50,696 nucleotides of DNA from Actinomycetes bacterium (GTDB taxonomy: Bacteria > Actinomycetota > Acidimicrobiia > Acidimicrobiales > Acidimicrobiaceae), in NCBI GenBank assembly GCA_021819205.1, contig JAKARV010000016.1:1-50696 (forward strand), given 5' to 3'. Every line of letters starts with the position of its first letter. Position 1 is the first letter of the stretch. The notes below the pieces were generated by a model. It had not been told where the DNA came from. It searched no databases and was given only the letters and a program-made list of their open reading frames with translations. Positions 26,401 to 36,116 of the stretch are shown here, in pieces. The position numbers and the translations under genes were made by a program.

Positions 26401-26548
26401 CGCTTGCTTTTTGGATTTGGAGCTGACTGCTCGGCTCCTCAGGCGGGGAGGCTTGGCGCTCGACCCAAAACGGGCATTGCGCTGCGAGCGCTGCCCGAAT
26501 GCCAGGCAGTGCCGCCACGCCCTCCCAAGCTCCGAAAAAAGTACCTAA
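23471..26548 (+). CDS. addA: AddA-like UvrD-family helicase with degenerate nuclease domain
   Basis: A 1025-residue SF1A helicase: Walker A AGAGTGKT (21-28), motif Ia AVTFTRRAAEELRQR, motif II LVDEFQDVN, motif III VVGDYKQSIYGFRGA, motif V LTVHAAKGLEWPVV, motif VI WYVALTRARDYL. The C terminus keeps the Fe-S cysteines (AAWCPAARFG, then CERCPNARQC), but the nuclease residues are gone: GSLDIAVVDG is followed by IKLSVS where D-x-K is expected, and no Q-x-x-Y is seen. The ATG at 23471 overlaps the addB stop (TGATG). It should supply the motor, with the nuclease coming from the AddB-like subunit. Confidence 0.88.
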   Translation: MELTVQQRQAVEATGNILLDAGAGTGKTQTMAAKYLNFVAEGFDPLQIVAVTFTRRAAEELRQRTWTEMARVYGESDPVTLRVQAAPISTIHSLAEQICRQFPLQSGVLPDFEVIDEASFAPLLEIDLPNLLAALPGPPSIPYPILKRLAKASIADPERFKSALLADPHRARQKIKRDAAESVDKIDWSGFEVLLSSMEGRTGDRIEASRSEVLAALGQIRATPSTALARIAGADLRGGSPKNWLPGELNAVKDTIKELREIVRSLPKYVLLGWTEEDERNRERVEALRQIMPTVSERMRGMTVDSGRLRFDDLEERALVALDDHAVRIELEERYRAILVDEFQDVNPRQARLIEALARGKRRCVVGDYKQSIYGFRGAEPKAFLEEAERADARIPLSQSFRTVSSLTSAINRVFAPLLPEYQPIDSSIAGPDAAPIEVYLVEEDGRRIAERRESLAVLLARRIRSLVAQEYPVRDPDTGRPRPLQYRDIAILSSTWSVLNGMGEILRNEGLPAAVVGGGDLMGTQPARDGLNLLAFLADPTDDQACLGLLRSPMVRLSDQEIYTAVAGRPRGSCLFDHVLAALPGDLRLDSLNASLELANRSPAESLVRVATALGYPAMLTDLDPTGRMLADWNGFCDLVAGCDSRGQSLRGAVLEVRRLIDTGSRIERPLLGASESISLLTVHAAKGLEWPVVVVANLDRPSRSEIQPLIDAEFGIGISVDEQPSGHLELLRFLASERDEQERRRLWYVALTRARDYLIAGFASDLRVETLIEQLAKVAEVKSIGADEQAAAHGAPKSRPAPLQLARVDLSRDAVEPHPRVGSRELALAAWCPAARFGLSGSRYGARHVEKLLVRALAGDPPQARDLPWLPRASAGKTVTEIVETASQLAQLLPSTAVASSQTGFEIDLEGVKVHGSLDIAVVDGTAIKLSVSPEPLEIARAELALARVGAGLAAGGIVAGPGNSLHAFSAQELDACFLDLELTARLLRRGGLALDPKRALRCERCPNARQCRHALPSSEKST

Positions 26549-26557
26549 GCTCTATAC

Positions 26558-27118
26558 GTGGCAGCAATTGATATAGCCGGCTTCGTCACCGACCTCAAGG
26601 ATCACGCCATCGATCATGGCTTCCACGTGCACGACGAGCGGCACTTTGTCGAGACCTACTCCCTCAGACAGTGGTGGGAGGTTGACCTGCACCCGGAGGA
26701 GGGGTGTGGGCAGCCCATAGACCTCCATTTAGCGCTCGACGTCGACCCGAGGATCCTGCTCTCCTTCGAAGATGCGATGGCCACGCTCCCGGAAGGCGCC
26801 GATGCACCCGACGAATACCACTTCCCGCTCACCTTCAACTGGACGATCCCTCCGAGCAGCAACGGACCCGACATGCTCCGGGTTGCAATTGACCTCGCCG
26901 GTATCACCGGAGTTGCTTTCCCTCTGGAGATCGCAGCCACCGACTCATTTGCCTCTCCAACCGATCCCCCCGAAAGGCAGCTCTCAATTACTGCGCGGCA
27001 TGCGGTTTCACTAGTTGCGGTAATCAACGGAAAAGAGTCTCTCTGCGACCTCTTCGACAGCTCCAAGGAAGTCAGCATCTACCTGTTGAACAGCTACCGC
27101 GGATCCCAGAGCAGCTGA
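26558..27118 (+). CDS. Conserved actinobacterial protein of unknown function
   Basis: A 186-residue acidic soluble protein with no signal peptide or membrane segment, starting at GTG 26558, 9 bases after addA. I recall related sequences in actinobacteria (VDLHPEEGCGQPIDLHLALDVDPR, then PDEYHFPLTFNWTIPP) but no named domain. The spacing suggests co-transcription with addBA, so a link to that complex is possible. No function is assigned. Confidence 0.6.
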   Translation: MAAIDIAGFVTDLKDHAIDHGFHVHDERHFVETYSLRQWWEVDLHPEEGCGQPIDLHLALDVDPRILLSFEDAMATLPEGADAPDEYHFPLTFNWTIPPSSNGPDMLRVAIDLAGITGVAFPLEIAATDSFASPTDPPERQLSITARHAVSLVAVINGKESLCDLFDSSKEVSIYLLNSYRGSQSS

Positions 27119-27212
27119 TAAACCAGTCCCGAACGCCAGGAGTCGACTTGATGGCGCGGGTACGGACCACAATTTCATAACCAATTTTCCAGATAGCTCA
27201 CAGCTCTAGGCC

Positions 27213-27229
27213 GTACTCTTCGACAGTAC
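27213..27229. promoter_or_regulatory. Inverted repeat GTACT-N7-AGTAC upstream of the ABC permease
   Basis: A 5-bp inverted repeat with a 7-base centre lies 45 bases before the GTG of the ABC permease gene, followed by the AT-rich GAGATATATCG. The position fits an operator over a promoter. The assignment is tentative. Confidence 0.3.
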
Positions 27230-27273
27230 GAGATATATCGTCGGCGCCGCGCAGGATCCGGAGAGGAGTAGAA

Positions 27274-29025
27274 GTGGCAAACCAGGCTTACGTTTGGAGC
27301 GAGCTGAGGCGGAGGTCTGGACGGACGGCAGTGACCGCTATCGGCCTTGCTGCCGGCGTTGGCTTGGTAATGGGGATCGTTGGCGTCTCAGACGGCTTAA
27401 CCTCCGCTCAGAACAAGGTGCTCTCTCCGCTCGGCTCCGTGGGAACCAGCATCATCGTCACGAGAACCGTCGCACCAACCACTTCCACGACTTCTTCCAG
27501 CTCCAGCTCCAGCTCCAACCCCGGCGGAAGTGGATTTGGTAAAGGCGGAGGCGGATTCTTTGCTAGGGGCATCGGCGGATTTTCCGGAGGAAGCAGCCAA
27601 GTAGCCACGCTCCTCAACAACAACGCCTCTGTCATCACCGATCTGGCGAAGCTTGGGCCGGCCGGAACGCACTTTACCCACGACTTCTTTGTCCCCGGCA
27701 CCCTGATCACCTTTCCCTCGATAGCGATTACGGACGTCTCAAAGATCGCGGGGGTCACCTCTGCCGAGGGCGCCCTCTACCTTCAGGCACTTCACGAAAC
27801 CGGTACGGTACCAAAGATCGTCGCCTCGGTAAAGACCGGCGGCCAGACCATCAACACCACCGTCACGCCGCCCGCTCTTACCGCAGCCCAGAAGGCGTCG
27901 GAGCGAAGTTGCATCCTCAACCTGCTCCAGCAGAGCGGCGTTGGCGCGCCTAGCGGAGGCGGAGGCGGACTGAGGAAGTTTGCCAACAACCCTCTCCTCA
28001 GCCAGTGCCTCACTCCCGCACAAATAAGCTATGAGCAGCAGGTAGTGGTGCCAGAGCGCACCATTACCCAGGTACTAAACCCTCCCACCACCAACATCTC
28101 CACCTCGAGCTTTACCGTCGCCGGCATCAACCCGGCCAACCAGACCAGCGGGCTGGTTACCAAGTCGCAGGTAACCTCGGGTAACTGGTTCTCATCGGGA
28201 TCAACCAACCAGATTCTGGTAAACACCGCTTATGCCTCCACCAACCACCTATCCGCAGGCGGGACCCTCGCCATCAACGGGACCTCCTACAAGATTCAAG
28301 GGCTTGTATCCCCCACGCTCACCGGTAACGTCTCCGACATCTACTTCCCGCTGGCCACAATGCAGAAACTTGCATCGGCGAGCAACTATGTGAATGAAGT
28401 GCTGGTAACCGTGAAGAGCGCCTCCGACGTGAAAGCGGTGACCGCCGCTATCCACCGCGACCTCCCCGGGGCCACGGTTCTCAACTCGAAGTCCCTCGCC
28501 GACCAAGTTACGGGCAGCCTGGCGAACGCCAGCAAGTTGGCTACCGACTTGGGCGGAGCGTTGGCGGTGGTGGTTATCGTTGCGGCATTCTTGATCGCAG
28601 GGATGCTGACGCTCTCCAACGTGTCGAAGCGAGTCAGGGAGATCGGATCGTTGCGAGCGATCGGTTGGAGCCGTAGCTCCGTCGTCGGGCAAATAATGGC
28701 AGAAACGGTGGGTATCGGCGTACTTGGCGGCGTGCTCGGGATTGGGATAGGCGCGGCGATCTGCGCCGCAATCGGGGCTATCGGACCTGCGCTCTCGGTG
28801 ACCGAGACCGGCCTTTCGGTCGGAGCCTCGACGCTCGGCTCCATTGTCCACCAGTCCACCACCGGGCTGATCACCACCCAAGTGCACCTGACCGCGCCCA
28901 TCCACCTCTCGACCATCGGGCTCGCCTTCGTGGCTGCCCTGGTCGGAGGGGCGATCGCCGGCGCTGCCGGTGGGTGGCGAGCTGCTCATTTGGCGCCGGC
29001 TTCCGCGCTTCGAGACCTCAACTAG
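27274..29025 (+). CDS. MacB/FtsX-type ABC transporter permease
   Basis: A 583-residue membrane protein. One N-terminal helix (about 18-38) is followed by a long extracytoplasmic MacB-type domain to about 430, then three C-terminal helices of the FtsX domain (ALAVVVIVAAFLIAGMLTLS; VGIGVLGGVLGIGIGAAICA; GLAFVAALVGGAIAGAAGG). VREIGSLRAIGWSR is the cytoplasmic coupling motif. A Ser/Thr/Gly-rich insert (about 68-110, encoded by short AGCTCC-type repeats) sits in the outer domain. GTG 27274 has GGAGAGGAG upstream. It pairs with the ATPase gene 20 bases downstream, likely in export or envelope function. Confidence 0.9.
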   Translation: MANQAYVWSELRRRSGRTAVTAIGLAAGVGLVMGIVGVSDGLTSAQNKVLSPLGSVGTSIIVTRTVAPTTSTTSSSSSSSSNPGGSGFGKGGGGFFARGIGGFSGGSSQVATLLNNNASVITDLAKLGPAGTHFTHDFFVPGTLITFPSIAITDVSKIAGVTSAEGALYLQALHETGTVPKIVASVKTGGQTINTTVTPPALTAAQKASERSCILNLLQQSGVGAPSGGGGGLRKFANNPLLSQCLTPAQISYEQQVVVPERTITQVLNPPTTNISTSSFTVAGINPANQTSGLVTKSQVTSGNWFSSGSTNQILVNTAYASTNHLSAGGTLAINGTSYKIQGLVSPTLTGNVSDIYFPLATMQKLASASNYVNEVLVTVKSASDVKAVTAAIHRDLPGATVLNSKSLADQVTGSLANASKLATDLGGALAVVVIVAAFLIAGMLTLSNVSKRVREIGSLRAIGWSRSSVVGQIMAETVGIGVLGGVLGIGIGAAICAAIGAIGPALSVTETGLSVGASTLGSIVHQSTTGLITTQVHLTAPIHLSTIGLAFVAALVGGAIAGAAGGWRAAHLAPASALRDLN

Positions 29026-29045
29026 TTAGACAGGATGGAGAGAAG

Positions 29046-29789
29046 ATGACCGGCACTAACACCGATGCCCACGATGAGCCGCTTTACCGGCTCGTTAACC
29101 TAGCGAAACAGTACTCCAAGGGCGGTGTAATCGTAGAGGCGGTACGCGGCGTATCCCTAACCATCAAGCACGGGGAGATGGTTGCCCTCGAGGGTCCGAG
29201 CGGATCCGGTAAATCCACTCTTCTCCAGCTTCTTGGCGCGCTCGACAAGCCGACTTCGGGCACGATAGAGCTTGCAGGCACCGACCTCTCCAAACTCAAC
29301 GACCGAGAACTGACCAAACTCCGGGCGACTCGTATCGGCTTTGTCTTCCAAAACTTCAATTTGATACCGACGCTTACCGCTGCCGAAAACGTAGCGATCG
29401 CGATGGTTCCGAACAAGGTGGAGGGCCGGATAAGGACCGCTCGGGCCGCCGAACTCCTCGAACAGGTCTCTCTCGGTCACCGCTTCGATCACCTCCCCTC
29501 CCGACTTTCGGGGGGAGAACAGCAGCGCGTCGCGATCGCGAGGGCGCTCGCAAACAAGCCGAGCGTTATCATCGCCGACGAGCCGACCGGAAACCTCGAC
29601 TCGGCCACTGCCAAAGAGGTAATGGCGACGCTGACATCGCTAAAAACCCTCTCCGGAGTTACCGTGATCATCGCGACCCACGACCGCGAGATAGCCGGCA
29701 TGACCGATCGCCGGATTCACCTACGCGACGGGTCAATCACCGAGGACGTGGAGGTCGAGCGGCAGTCCGCCGCTTCGACATCCGAGTAG
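29046..29789 (+). CDS. ABC transporter ATPase, MacB/LolD-type
   Basis: A 247-residue ATPase with Walker A GPSGSGKST, Q-loop FVFQNFNLIPTLTAAENV (typical of LolD/MacB partners), signature LSGGEQQR, Walker B VIIADEPTGNLD and the H-loop in IIATHDREIAG. The frame opens at 28974 inside the permease gene, but ATG 29046 has a GGAGAGAAG site and the normal N terminus. It energises the preceding permease; no periplasmic adaptor gene is present. Confidence 0.93.
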   Translation: MTGTNTDAHDEPLYRLVNLAKQYSKGGVIVEAVRGVSLTIKHGEMVALEGPSGSGKSTLLQLLGALDKPTSGTIELAGTDLSKLNDRELTKLRATRIGFVFQNFNLIPTLTAAENVAIAMVPNKVEGRIRTARAAELLEQVSLGHRFDHLPSRLSGGEQQRVAIARALANKPSVIIADEPTGNLDSATAKEVMATLTSLKTLSGVTVIIATHDREIAGMTDRRIHLRDGSITEDVEVERQSAASTSE

Positions 29790-29824
29790 CCAATCCAGGG
29801 AACGCTCCTAGGTATCCTGGTGGT

Positions 29825-31141
29825 GTGCTTCCCAAAGTTATCGTCACCGGCACCGGAATGAGTACGCCAGGTGGACAACAGTTGCTAGCCGCCTCGCTCT
29901 TTGACGCGAACGCGGTGGTGGTACGGACGCTGAGCCACCCCGGCCTGGAGGAAGCGTTGGCAAAAGCACTCCAGCCGCAGGTGCCGGTGATCTCGTGCGA
30001 CGACCTCTACGCCGCCTCCACCAGCTTCGAAGAGGTCTACGCCCGGATCGCCAGCCGGGTTGCCGACCTAGCGCGCTCCTCCGACGGCCCGGTAGCTTAC
30101 CTCGTTCCCGGATCCCCCTTGATCGCCGAGGCGGCGGTGGCGCTCCTGCGAAAGAGAGACGATATCGCAATCGAGATCCGACTAAGCCCCGGAGTGATCG
30201 ATCTCGCCTTGGAGCGGCTGGGCCTCGACCCCCTTGAGGGGTTTGCGGTCGCCGACGCTACGTCGCTCGCTGGCCAACTCGGCAGCTATCACGGCAATGT
30301 GCTCGCGCTGCAGGCCTATGATCCGATGATCGCAAGCGATCTTGCCCTCGCTGGCCTAGAGGCCGGAGCCGAGGTGGTTTTTTTGCACCACCTCGGTCTT
30401 TCCGACGAGATCGTCGCTAGCGTCGAGAACGCCCAGGATCCCAAACTGGCAGCCGCTGACCATCTGTCATCACTGGCGCTGATCGGATTGAAACATCGGC
30501 ACGAGGAGCTTGCTCGGGTGGTGGAGGTGGTAGCAGAGCTCCGAAGCCGCTGCCCTTGGGACGCGGAGCAGACCCATCAATCCCTCGCCAAGCACTTAAT
30601 CGAGGAGTCTTACGAGGTGATCGAGGCGATCGAAGCCGCGGATCAGTCGCCGGAGAGCTCCACGCACCTGGAAGAAGAGCTCGGGGATCTCCTTCTCCAG
30701 GTACTCTTCCACGCGAACATCGGCAGCGAAGAGGGAGAGTTCGATCTGGAGAGCATCGCCTCCAAGTTGACCGAGAAGCTGGTTGCCAGGCATCCGCACG
30801 TCTTTGGAGACCAGGTTGCCCACAACGCCGAGGAGGTTCTCGCCCGCTGGGAGAGGAGCAAACAGGAGCAGAAGGGGCGGAACTCAATCGCCGACGGGAT
30901 TCCGCAATCGCTGCCTGCTGCACTCCGGCTGCAGAAGCTCGCCAAGAAAGCAGCCGCACTAACCGGCACCAACGATCTGGCCAAGGAGATGAGCGCCGAG
31001 CTCAGCCAAGATGCAACCGAGCACGCCGTCATCGCCGCCGCTCTTGCCTACATCGTTGGCGGTGGCGACTTGGAGCAGCTCCTTCGGAGTGCCGCCCGGG
31101 ACCTCGAGGACCGGATCAGAGTTCAAGAACCATCAACCTGA
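29825..31141 (+). CDS. mazG: MazG nucleotide pyrophosphohydrolase with N-terminal YabN-like domain
   Basis: A 438-residue two-domain protein. Residues 1-200 resemble the tetrapyrrole-methylase-like YabN domain (VAYLVPGSPLIAEAAVALL, then LSPGVIDLALERLGLDP). Residues 225-435 are MazG: LRSRCPWDAEQTHQSLAKHLIEE supplies the substrate loop, and EEELGDLLLQVLFHANI the E-x-x-E-x-D metal ligands. It hydrolyses non-canonical or stress-related NTPs. GTG 29825 follows the ABC operon closely. The mazG-eno order is typical of actinobacteria. Confidence 0.9.
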   Translation: MLPKVIVTGTGMSTPGGQQLLAASLFDANAVVVRTLSHPGLEEALAKALQPQVPVISCDDLYAASTSFEEVYARIASRVADLARSSDGPVAYLVPGSPLIAEAAVALLRKRDDIAIEIRLSPGVIDLALERLGLDPLEGFAVADATSLAGQLGSYHGNVLALQAYDPMIASDLALAGLEAGAEVVFLHHLGLSDEIVASVENAQDPKLAAADHLSSLALIGLKHRHEELARVVEVVAELRSRCPWDAEQTHQSLAKHLIEESYEVIEAIEAADQSPESSTHLEEELGDLLLQVLFHANIGSEEGEFDLESIASKLTEKLVARHPHVFGDQVAHNAEEVLARWERSKQEQKGRNSIADGIPQSLPAALRLQKLAKKAAALTGTNDLAKEMSAELSQDATEHAVIAAALAYIVGGGDLEQLLRSAARDLEDRIRVQEPST

Positions 31142-31190
31142 CCGCTACGTTGCGTGCTAGATTGGCCATGAGAACGATCTAGGAGGTTAA

Positions 31191-32785
<1,595 letters not shown>

Positions 32786-32816
32786 CCTGGAGTAAAAAGT
32801 CCAGATTGGGGAGGGT

Positions 32817-35072
32817 ATGAGCATACTGGGAAACCGGGTCGTCCGCACCGAGGATCCGCACCTGCTAACCGGCGGCGGAAGCTACGTCGCCAACCTCGAT
32901 TGGAAGGATGCCCTTGAGGTTGCTTTCGCCGTGTCGCCGGTCGCGCATGGTCTGATCCGCGCTATCGAGATCGACGCGGCGCTCGCGATGGAAGGTGTAG
33001 AGGCCGTCTACACGGCGGCCGATATCGACCTTCCCCCACTCCCGTCGGCGGCTCCCAACCGACCCGACACCTCGCGCCCCCTCCTCGCCTCTGGACGCGT
33101 CCGTTTTGTCGGTGAGCCGATAGCGATGGTGATTGCCCGTACGGCAGCCATCGCCGAGGACGCCGCCAATCTGGTTTGGGCGGATATCGAGCCCTTGCCA
33201 GCTTTGATAGACCCGGAGGAGGCTGCCACCAGTGCTAACCATCTCTTTGATGGGTCGAATGTGCTCATGGAGCGTTCCGCGCCCGGTGACCCAGACCTCT
33301 TTAGTGGCGCCGCGGCTGTCGTCTCCGAGCGGATAGTGAACCAACGGGTGGCGCCAGCACCGATGGAGCCGAGAGCGCTTGGTGCCGAGGTGACCCCTGA
33401 CGGGCGGCTCGTAGCCTATGCATCCACCCAATCGGCCCACCGGGTTAAGGCAGTGATCGCCAAGAGCCTCGGCCTCGAACCCAACGCAGTCCTGGTAAGA
33501 ACGCAGGACGTCGGCGGCGGATTTGGAGCAAAGGCCTCCGTCTACCCGGAGGAGATTTTAACCGCGTACGCCGCGTGGCGCATGAAGCGCGCGGTCCGGT
33601 GGGTGGAGAACCGATCGAACTCGATGCTCGGGCTGGTGCACGGGAGAGGGCAGATCCAGTACGTCACCGCCGGCGCCGATGCCAGTGGACGCCTTCTCGG
33701 GTTAACGCTGCACATCGTCCAGGACGGTGGCGCCTACCCGTTCTTTGGAATCCAACTCCCCAACCTCACAATTTTGATGGCGTCCGGTGCCTACCGAATC
33801 CCGAAGATCGAAGGGAGTTTCGTCTCGGTAGCCACGAACACCACTCCGATCGCGGCCTACCGCGGGGCCGGACGCCCTGAGGCGGCGGCGGCGCTCGAGC
33901 GGATCCTCGACCGGCTTGCCGCAGAACTTCAAATGGATCCCGCGGAGATCCGAAGGCGGAATTTCATCGATCCCGGCGAGTTCCCCTACACCACCGCCAG
34001 TGGGGCGCGCTATGACTCCGGTGAGTATTCGGGGGCGTTAGAGAAGGTCCTAGAGGAGGGGAGATACGAGCAACTCCGCTCGGAACAGGAACGCCGGCGG
34101 CGAGCTGGAAGTCCGCTCCAGCTGGGAATCGGGCTCTCTTCGTACGTAGAGATCACCAACGGCTTGACTTCCGGTGAGTACGCGTCGATTCGCATCGACC
34201 GCGACGGACGCGCTACCGTCTTCTCCGGCACCTCACCACATGGCCAGGGGCATAAAACCGCATGGGCGATGATCGCGGCCGACCTCCTCGGCCTTCCAAT
34301 GGAGGCGATAACCGTGATTACGGGTGACACCGATCTGGTTCCCAGGGGCGTCGGAACCTTCGGTTCGCGTTCGGCGCAGGCTGGAGGCTCCGCGGTTCGC
34401 GAGGCGTCCGAAGCGCTCCTTGCAACCGCCCGCGACCTAGCTGCTTCGCTGTTGGAGGCGGACCCGCAAGACATGGTTCCAGGCGCAAACGGCCTCATGG
34501 TAGCGGGTTCGCCCACCACCGAGATTGGCTGGGCCGAGATCGCCAGCGAAGCAGAGCGTGCCGGCGTCGACCTCGTGGCGACGTCGGACTTCGAGCCCAC
34601 CGGTGCGAGCTTCCCCTTTGGGTCGCACCTCGCCGTTGTCGAAGTCGACACCGAAACTGGCAAGGTAAAGCTCGTGAGCTATACCGCCGTCGATGACGCC
34701 GGGCCGCTGATCAATCCGATGCTGGCCGAGGGGCAGATTCACGGGGGCATCGCCCAGGGCGCAGCACAAGCGTTGATGGAGGAGTTCGTCTACGCCAGCG
34801 ACGGAACCCCGCTTACGGCAAACCTCGCCGACTATCCCGCCATCTCCGCTCCGGAGCTGCCCGAATTCAACACCTATACCCAGGAGACCCCAACTCCGCT
34901 CAACCCGCTCGGCGTGAAGGGAATCGGGGAGTCCGGAACCACCGGGGCGATACCGGCTGTGCAGAACGCCGTGGTAGACGCGCTTAGCCACCTGGGGATA
35001 CGGCACATCGACATGCCGCTCACCGGTGAGCGGGTGTGGCGCGCCATAGCCGCGGCGAAAAACGACGGCTAG
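32817..35072 (+). CDS. Orphan form II CoxL-like molybdenum hydroxylase large subunit
   Basis: A 751-residue paralogue of the coxL product. It has the active-site loop AYRGAGR (347-353), DVGGGFGAK, SPHGQGHKTAWAM, and a catalytic Glu in KGIGESG (about 705). No S or M subunit gene or maturation gene adjoins it; it must borrow partners, perhaps those of the Cox operon at 9861-18517. It has a clear GGGGAGGG ribosome site. Its stop overlaps the stop of the convergent parvulin gene within a CTAG. The substrate is unknown. Confidence 0.9.
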   Translation: MSILGNRVVRTEDPHLLTGGGSYVANLDWKDALEVAFAVSPVAHGLIRAIEIDAALAMEGVEAVYTAADIDLPPLPSAAPNRPDTSRPLLASGRVRFVGEPIAMVIARTAAIAEDAANLVWADIEPLPALIDPEEAATSANHLFDGSNVLMERSAPGDPDLFSGAAAVVSERIVNQRVAPAPMEPRALGAEVTPDGRLVAYASTQSAHRVKAVIAKSLGLEPNAVLVRTQDVGGGFGAKASVYPEEILTAYAAWRMKRAVRWVENRSNSMLGLVHGRGQIQYVTAGADASGRLLGLTLHIVQDGGAYPFFGIQLPNLTILMASGAYRIPKIEGSFVSVATNTTPIAAYRGAGRPEAAAALERILDRLAAELQMDPAEIRRRNFIDPGEFPYTTASGARYDSGEYSGALEKVLEEGRYEQLRSEQERRRRAGSPLQLGIGLSSYVEITNGLTSGEYASIRIDRDGRATVFSGTSPHGQGHKTAWAMIAADLLGLPMEAITVITGDTDLVPRGVGTFGSRSAQAGGSAVREASEALLATARDLAASLLEADPQDMVPGANGLMVAGSPTTEIGWAEIASEAERAGVDLVATSDFEPTGASFPFGSHLAVVEVDTETGKVKLVSYTAVDDAGPLINPMLAEGQIHGGIAQGAAQALMEEFVYASDGTPLTANLADYPAISAPELPEFNTYTQETPTPLNPLGVKGIGESGTTGAIPAVQNAVVDALSHLGIRHIDMPLTGERVWRAIAAAKNDG

Positions 35073-36082
35073 GAGGACTTGGGCGTAAAGTATTGGGCAG
35101 TTATCGACTTCTTGGTGGAACTCGGCACCACCTGGAGCACGCCCCCAACCTTCTTAGCCGTGCCATAGACCGGGTTGACCGAGAGCCCCGTGCTCGCGGA
35201 TGCCTTGGCAATGGTAGCGTTCAGCTTGGCCTGGCCCGCGGAGGCCATGTCATTAACCGCCAGCAGGCTGGCCTGCGACAGCGGAATCTGCGACTTAGAA
35301 GTTACCTCGACCACCGCCCAGCCCTGCGACAGCTGGATTGGCTGAGTCGGCGAGTTGACCGGATCGGCCGCAACCGCGCTCGCAAACGAAGTCCCAAAGC
35401 TCTGCAGGTAGTTGGCGAGGGTTCCGCACCCGATCGCGCCTCCCCCGGAGGCGGTAGCCGCGTTCTGCGAGTACTTCGCGGCAACCGTCGCAAAGGACCT
35501 CCCGGACTTGAGCTGGGCCAGGGCGGCCTGGCCTTGGGACGGCGTGCCCGTGAGGATCTCCGAGGCGCAGTAGGTTACGAACTCGCCCTTATGCGCCGCG
35601 TAGTATGCGCCGACCGAAGCGTTGGTGATGGTCTCGTGCGCCAAATGCGCCTCGAGCGTGACAATCGCCGTGGTGTCGGAGATCAACTGCTTCTGGTAGC
35701 TCGCGGAGAACTGCGCAAAGACACTTTGCGAACCTACCGACTGCTCCGCCAGCGCCTTCCCTAGCTGGCTCTCGAGAGCAGTGGGGGTCACGTGGAGCCG
35801 GTTCTCCAACTGTTCGATCCGATCGATGGTGATCCGGCGATTGAGAATGTTGTCGACAAAGGTGATGGTGTAGCTCTTCCCGCCAGGGCCAAAGACCGTA
35901 GAGTGGTTGGACTTTAGCAGCGCGACAAAAGCCTTGTTCGATGAGACCTGCTGAAGCTCGTGATCAAGGGAAGCCTGGGATATGGTGGTATTGCCCACTT
36001 TGGCTGCGTAACTGATGGTTCCACAGCTCGCAAGCACCCCGCCCAAAAGCAGCGGCATCAATCTAGCTAGCCGGCTTGGCAT
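35069..36082 (-). CDS. Parvulin-type peptidyl-prolyl isomerase lipoprotein (SurA/PpiC-like)
   Basis: A 337-residue lipoprotein: the signal peptide ends in GGVLASC, a lipobox, with the modified Cys about residue 20. A SurA-like helical N-terminal domain (VGNTTISQASLDHELQQV) precedes a parvulin domain: EILTGTPSQGQAALAQLKSG, FATVAAKYSQN, then QPIQLSQGWAVVEV. It assists folding of exported proteins. The frame runs back to 36346, but ATG 36082 has TAAGGAG and starts the signal peptide. It follows mfd by 34 bases, the usual actinobacterial pairing. Confidence 0.88.
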   Translation of the reverse strand: MPSRLARLMPLLLGGVLASCGTISYAAKVGNTTISQASLDHELQQVSSNKAFVALLKSNHSTVFGPGGKSYTITFVDNILNRRITIDRIEQLENRLHVTPTALESQLGKALAEQSVGSQSVFAQFSASYQKQLISDTTAIVTLEAHLAHETITNASVGAYYAAHKGEFVTYCASEILTGTPSQGQAALAQLKSGRSFATVAAKYSQNAATASGGGAIGCGTLANYLQSFGTSFASAVAADPVNSPTQPIQLSQGWAVVEVTSKSQIPLSQASLLAVNDMASAGQAKLNATIAKASASTGLSVNPVYGTAKKVGGVLQVVPSSTKKSITAQYFTPKSS

Positions 36083-36116
36083 CTTTCTCCTTACTTCCCG
36101 CGTATCCGCCCCAAGC

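Noticed and set aside
32788-32805. Terminator hairpin CTGGA/TCCAG after ftsB
   Set aside because: Only 5 bp with an A-rich loop and no U-tract, and a ribosome site follows immediately.
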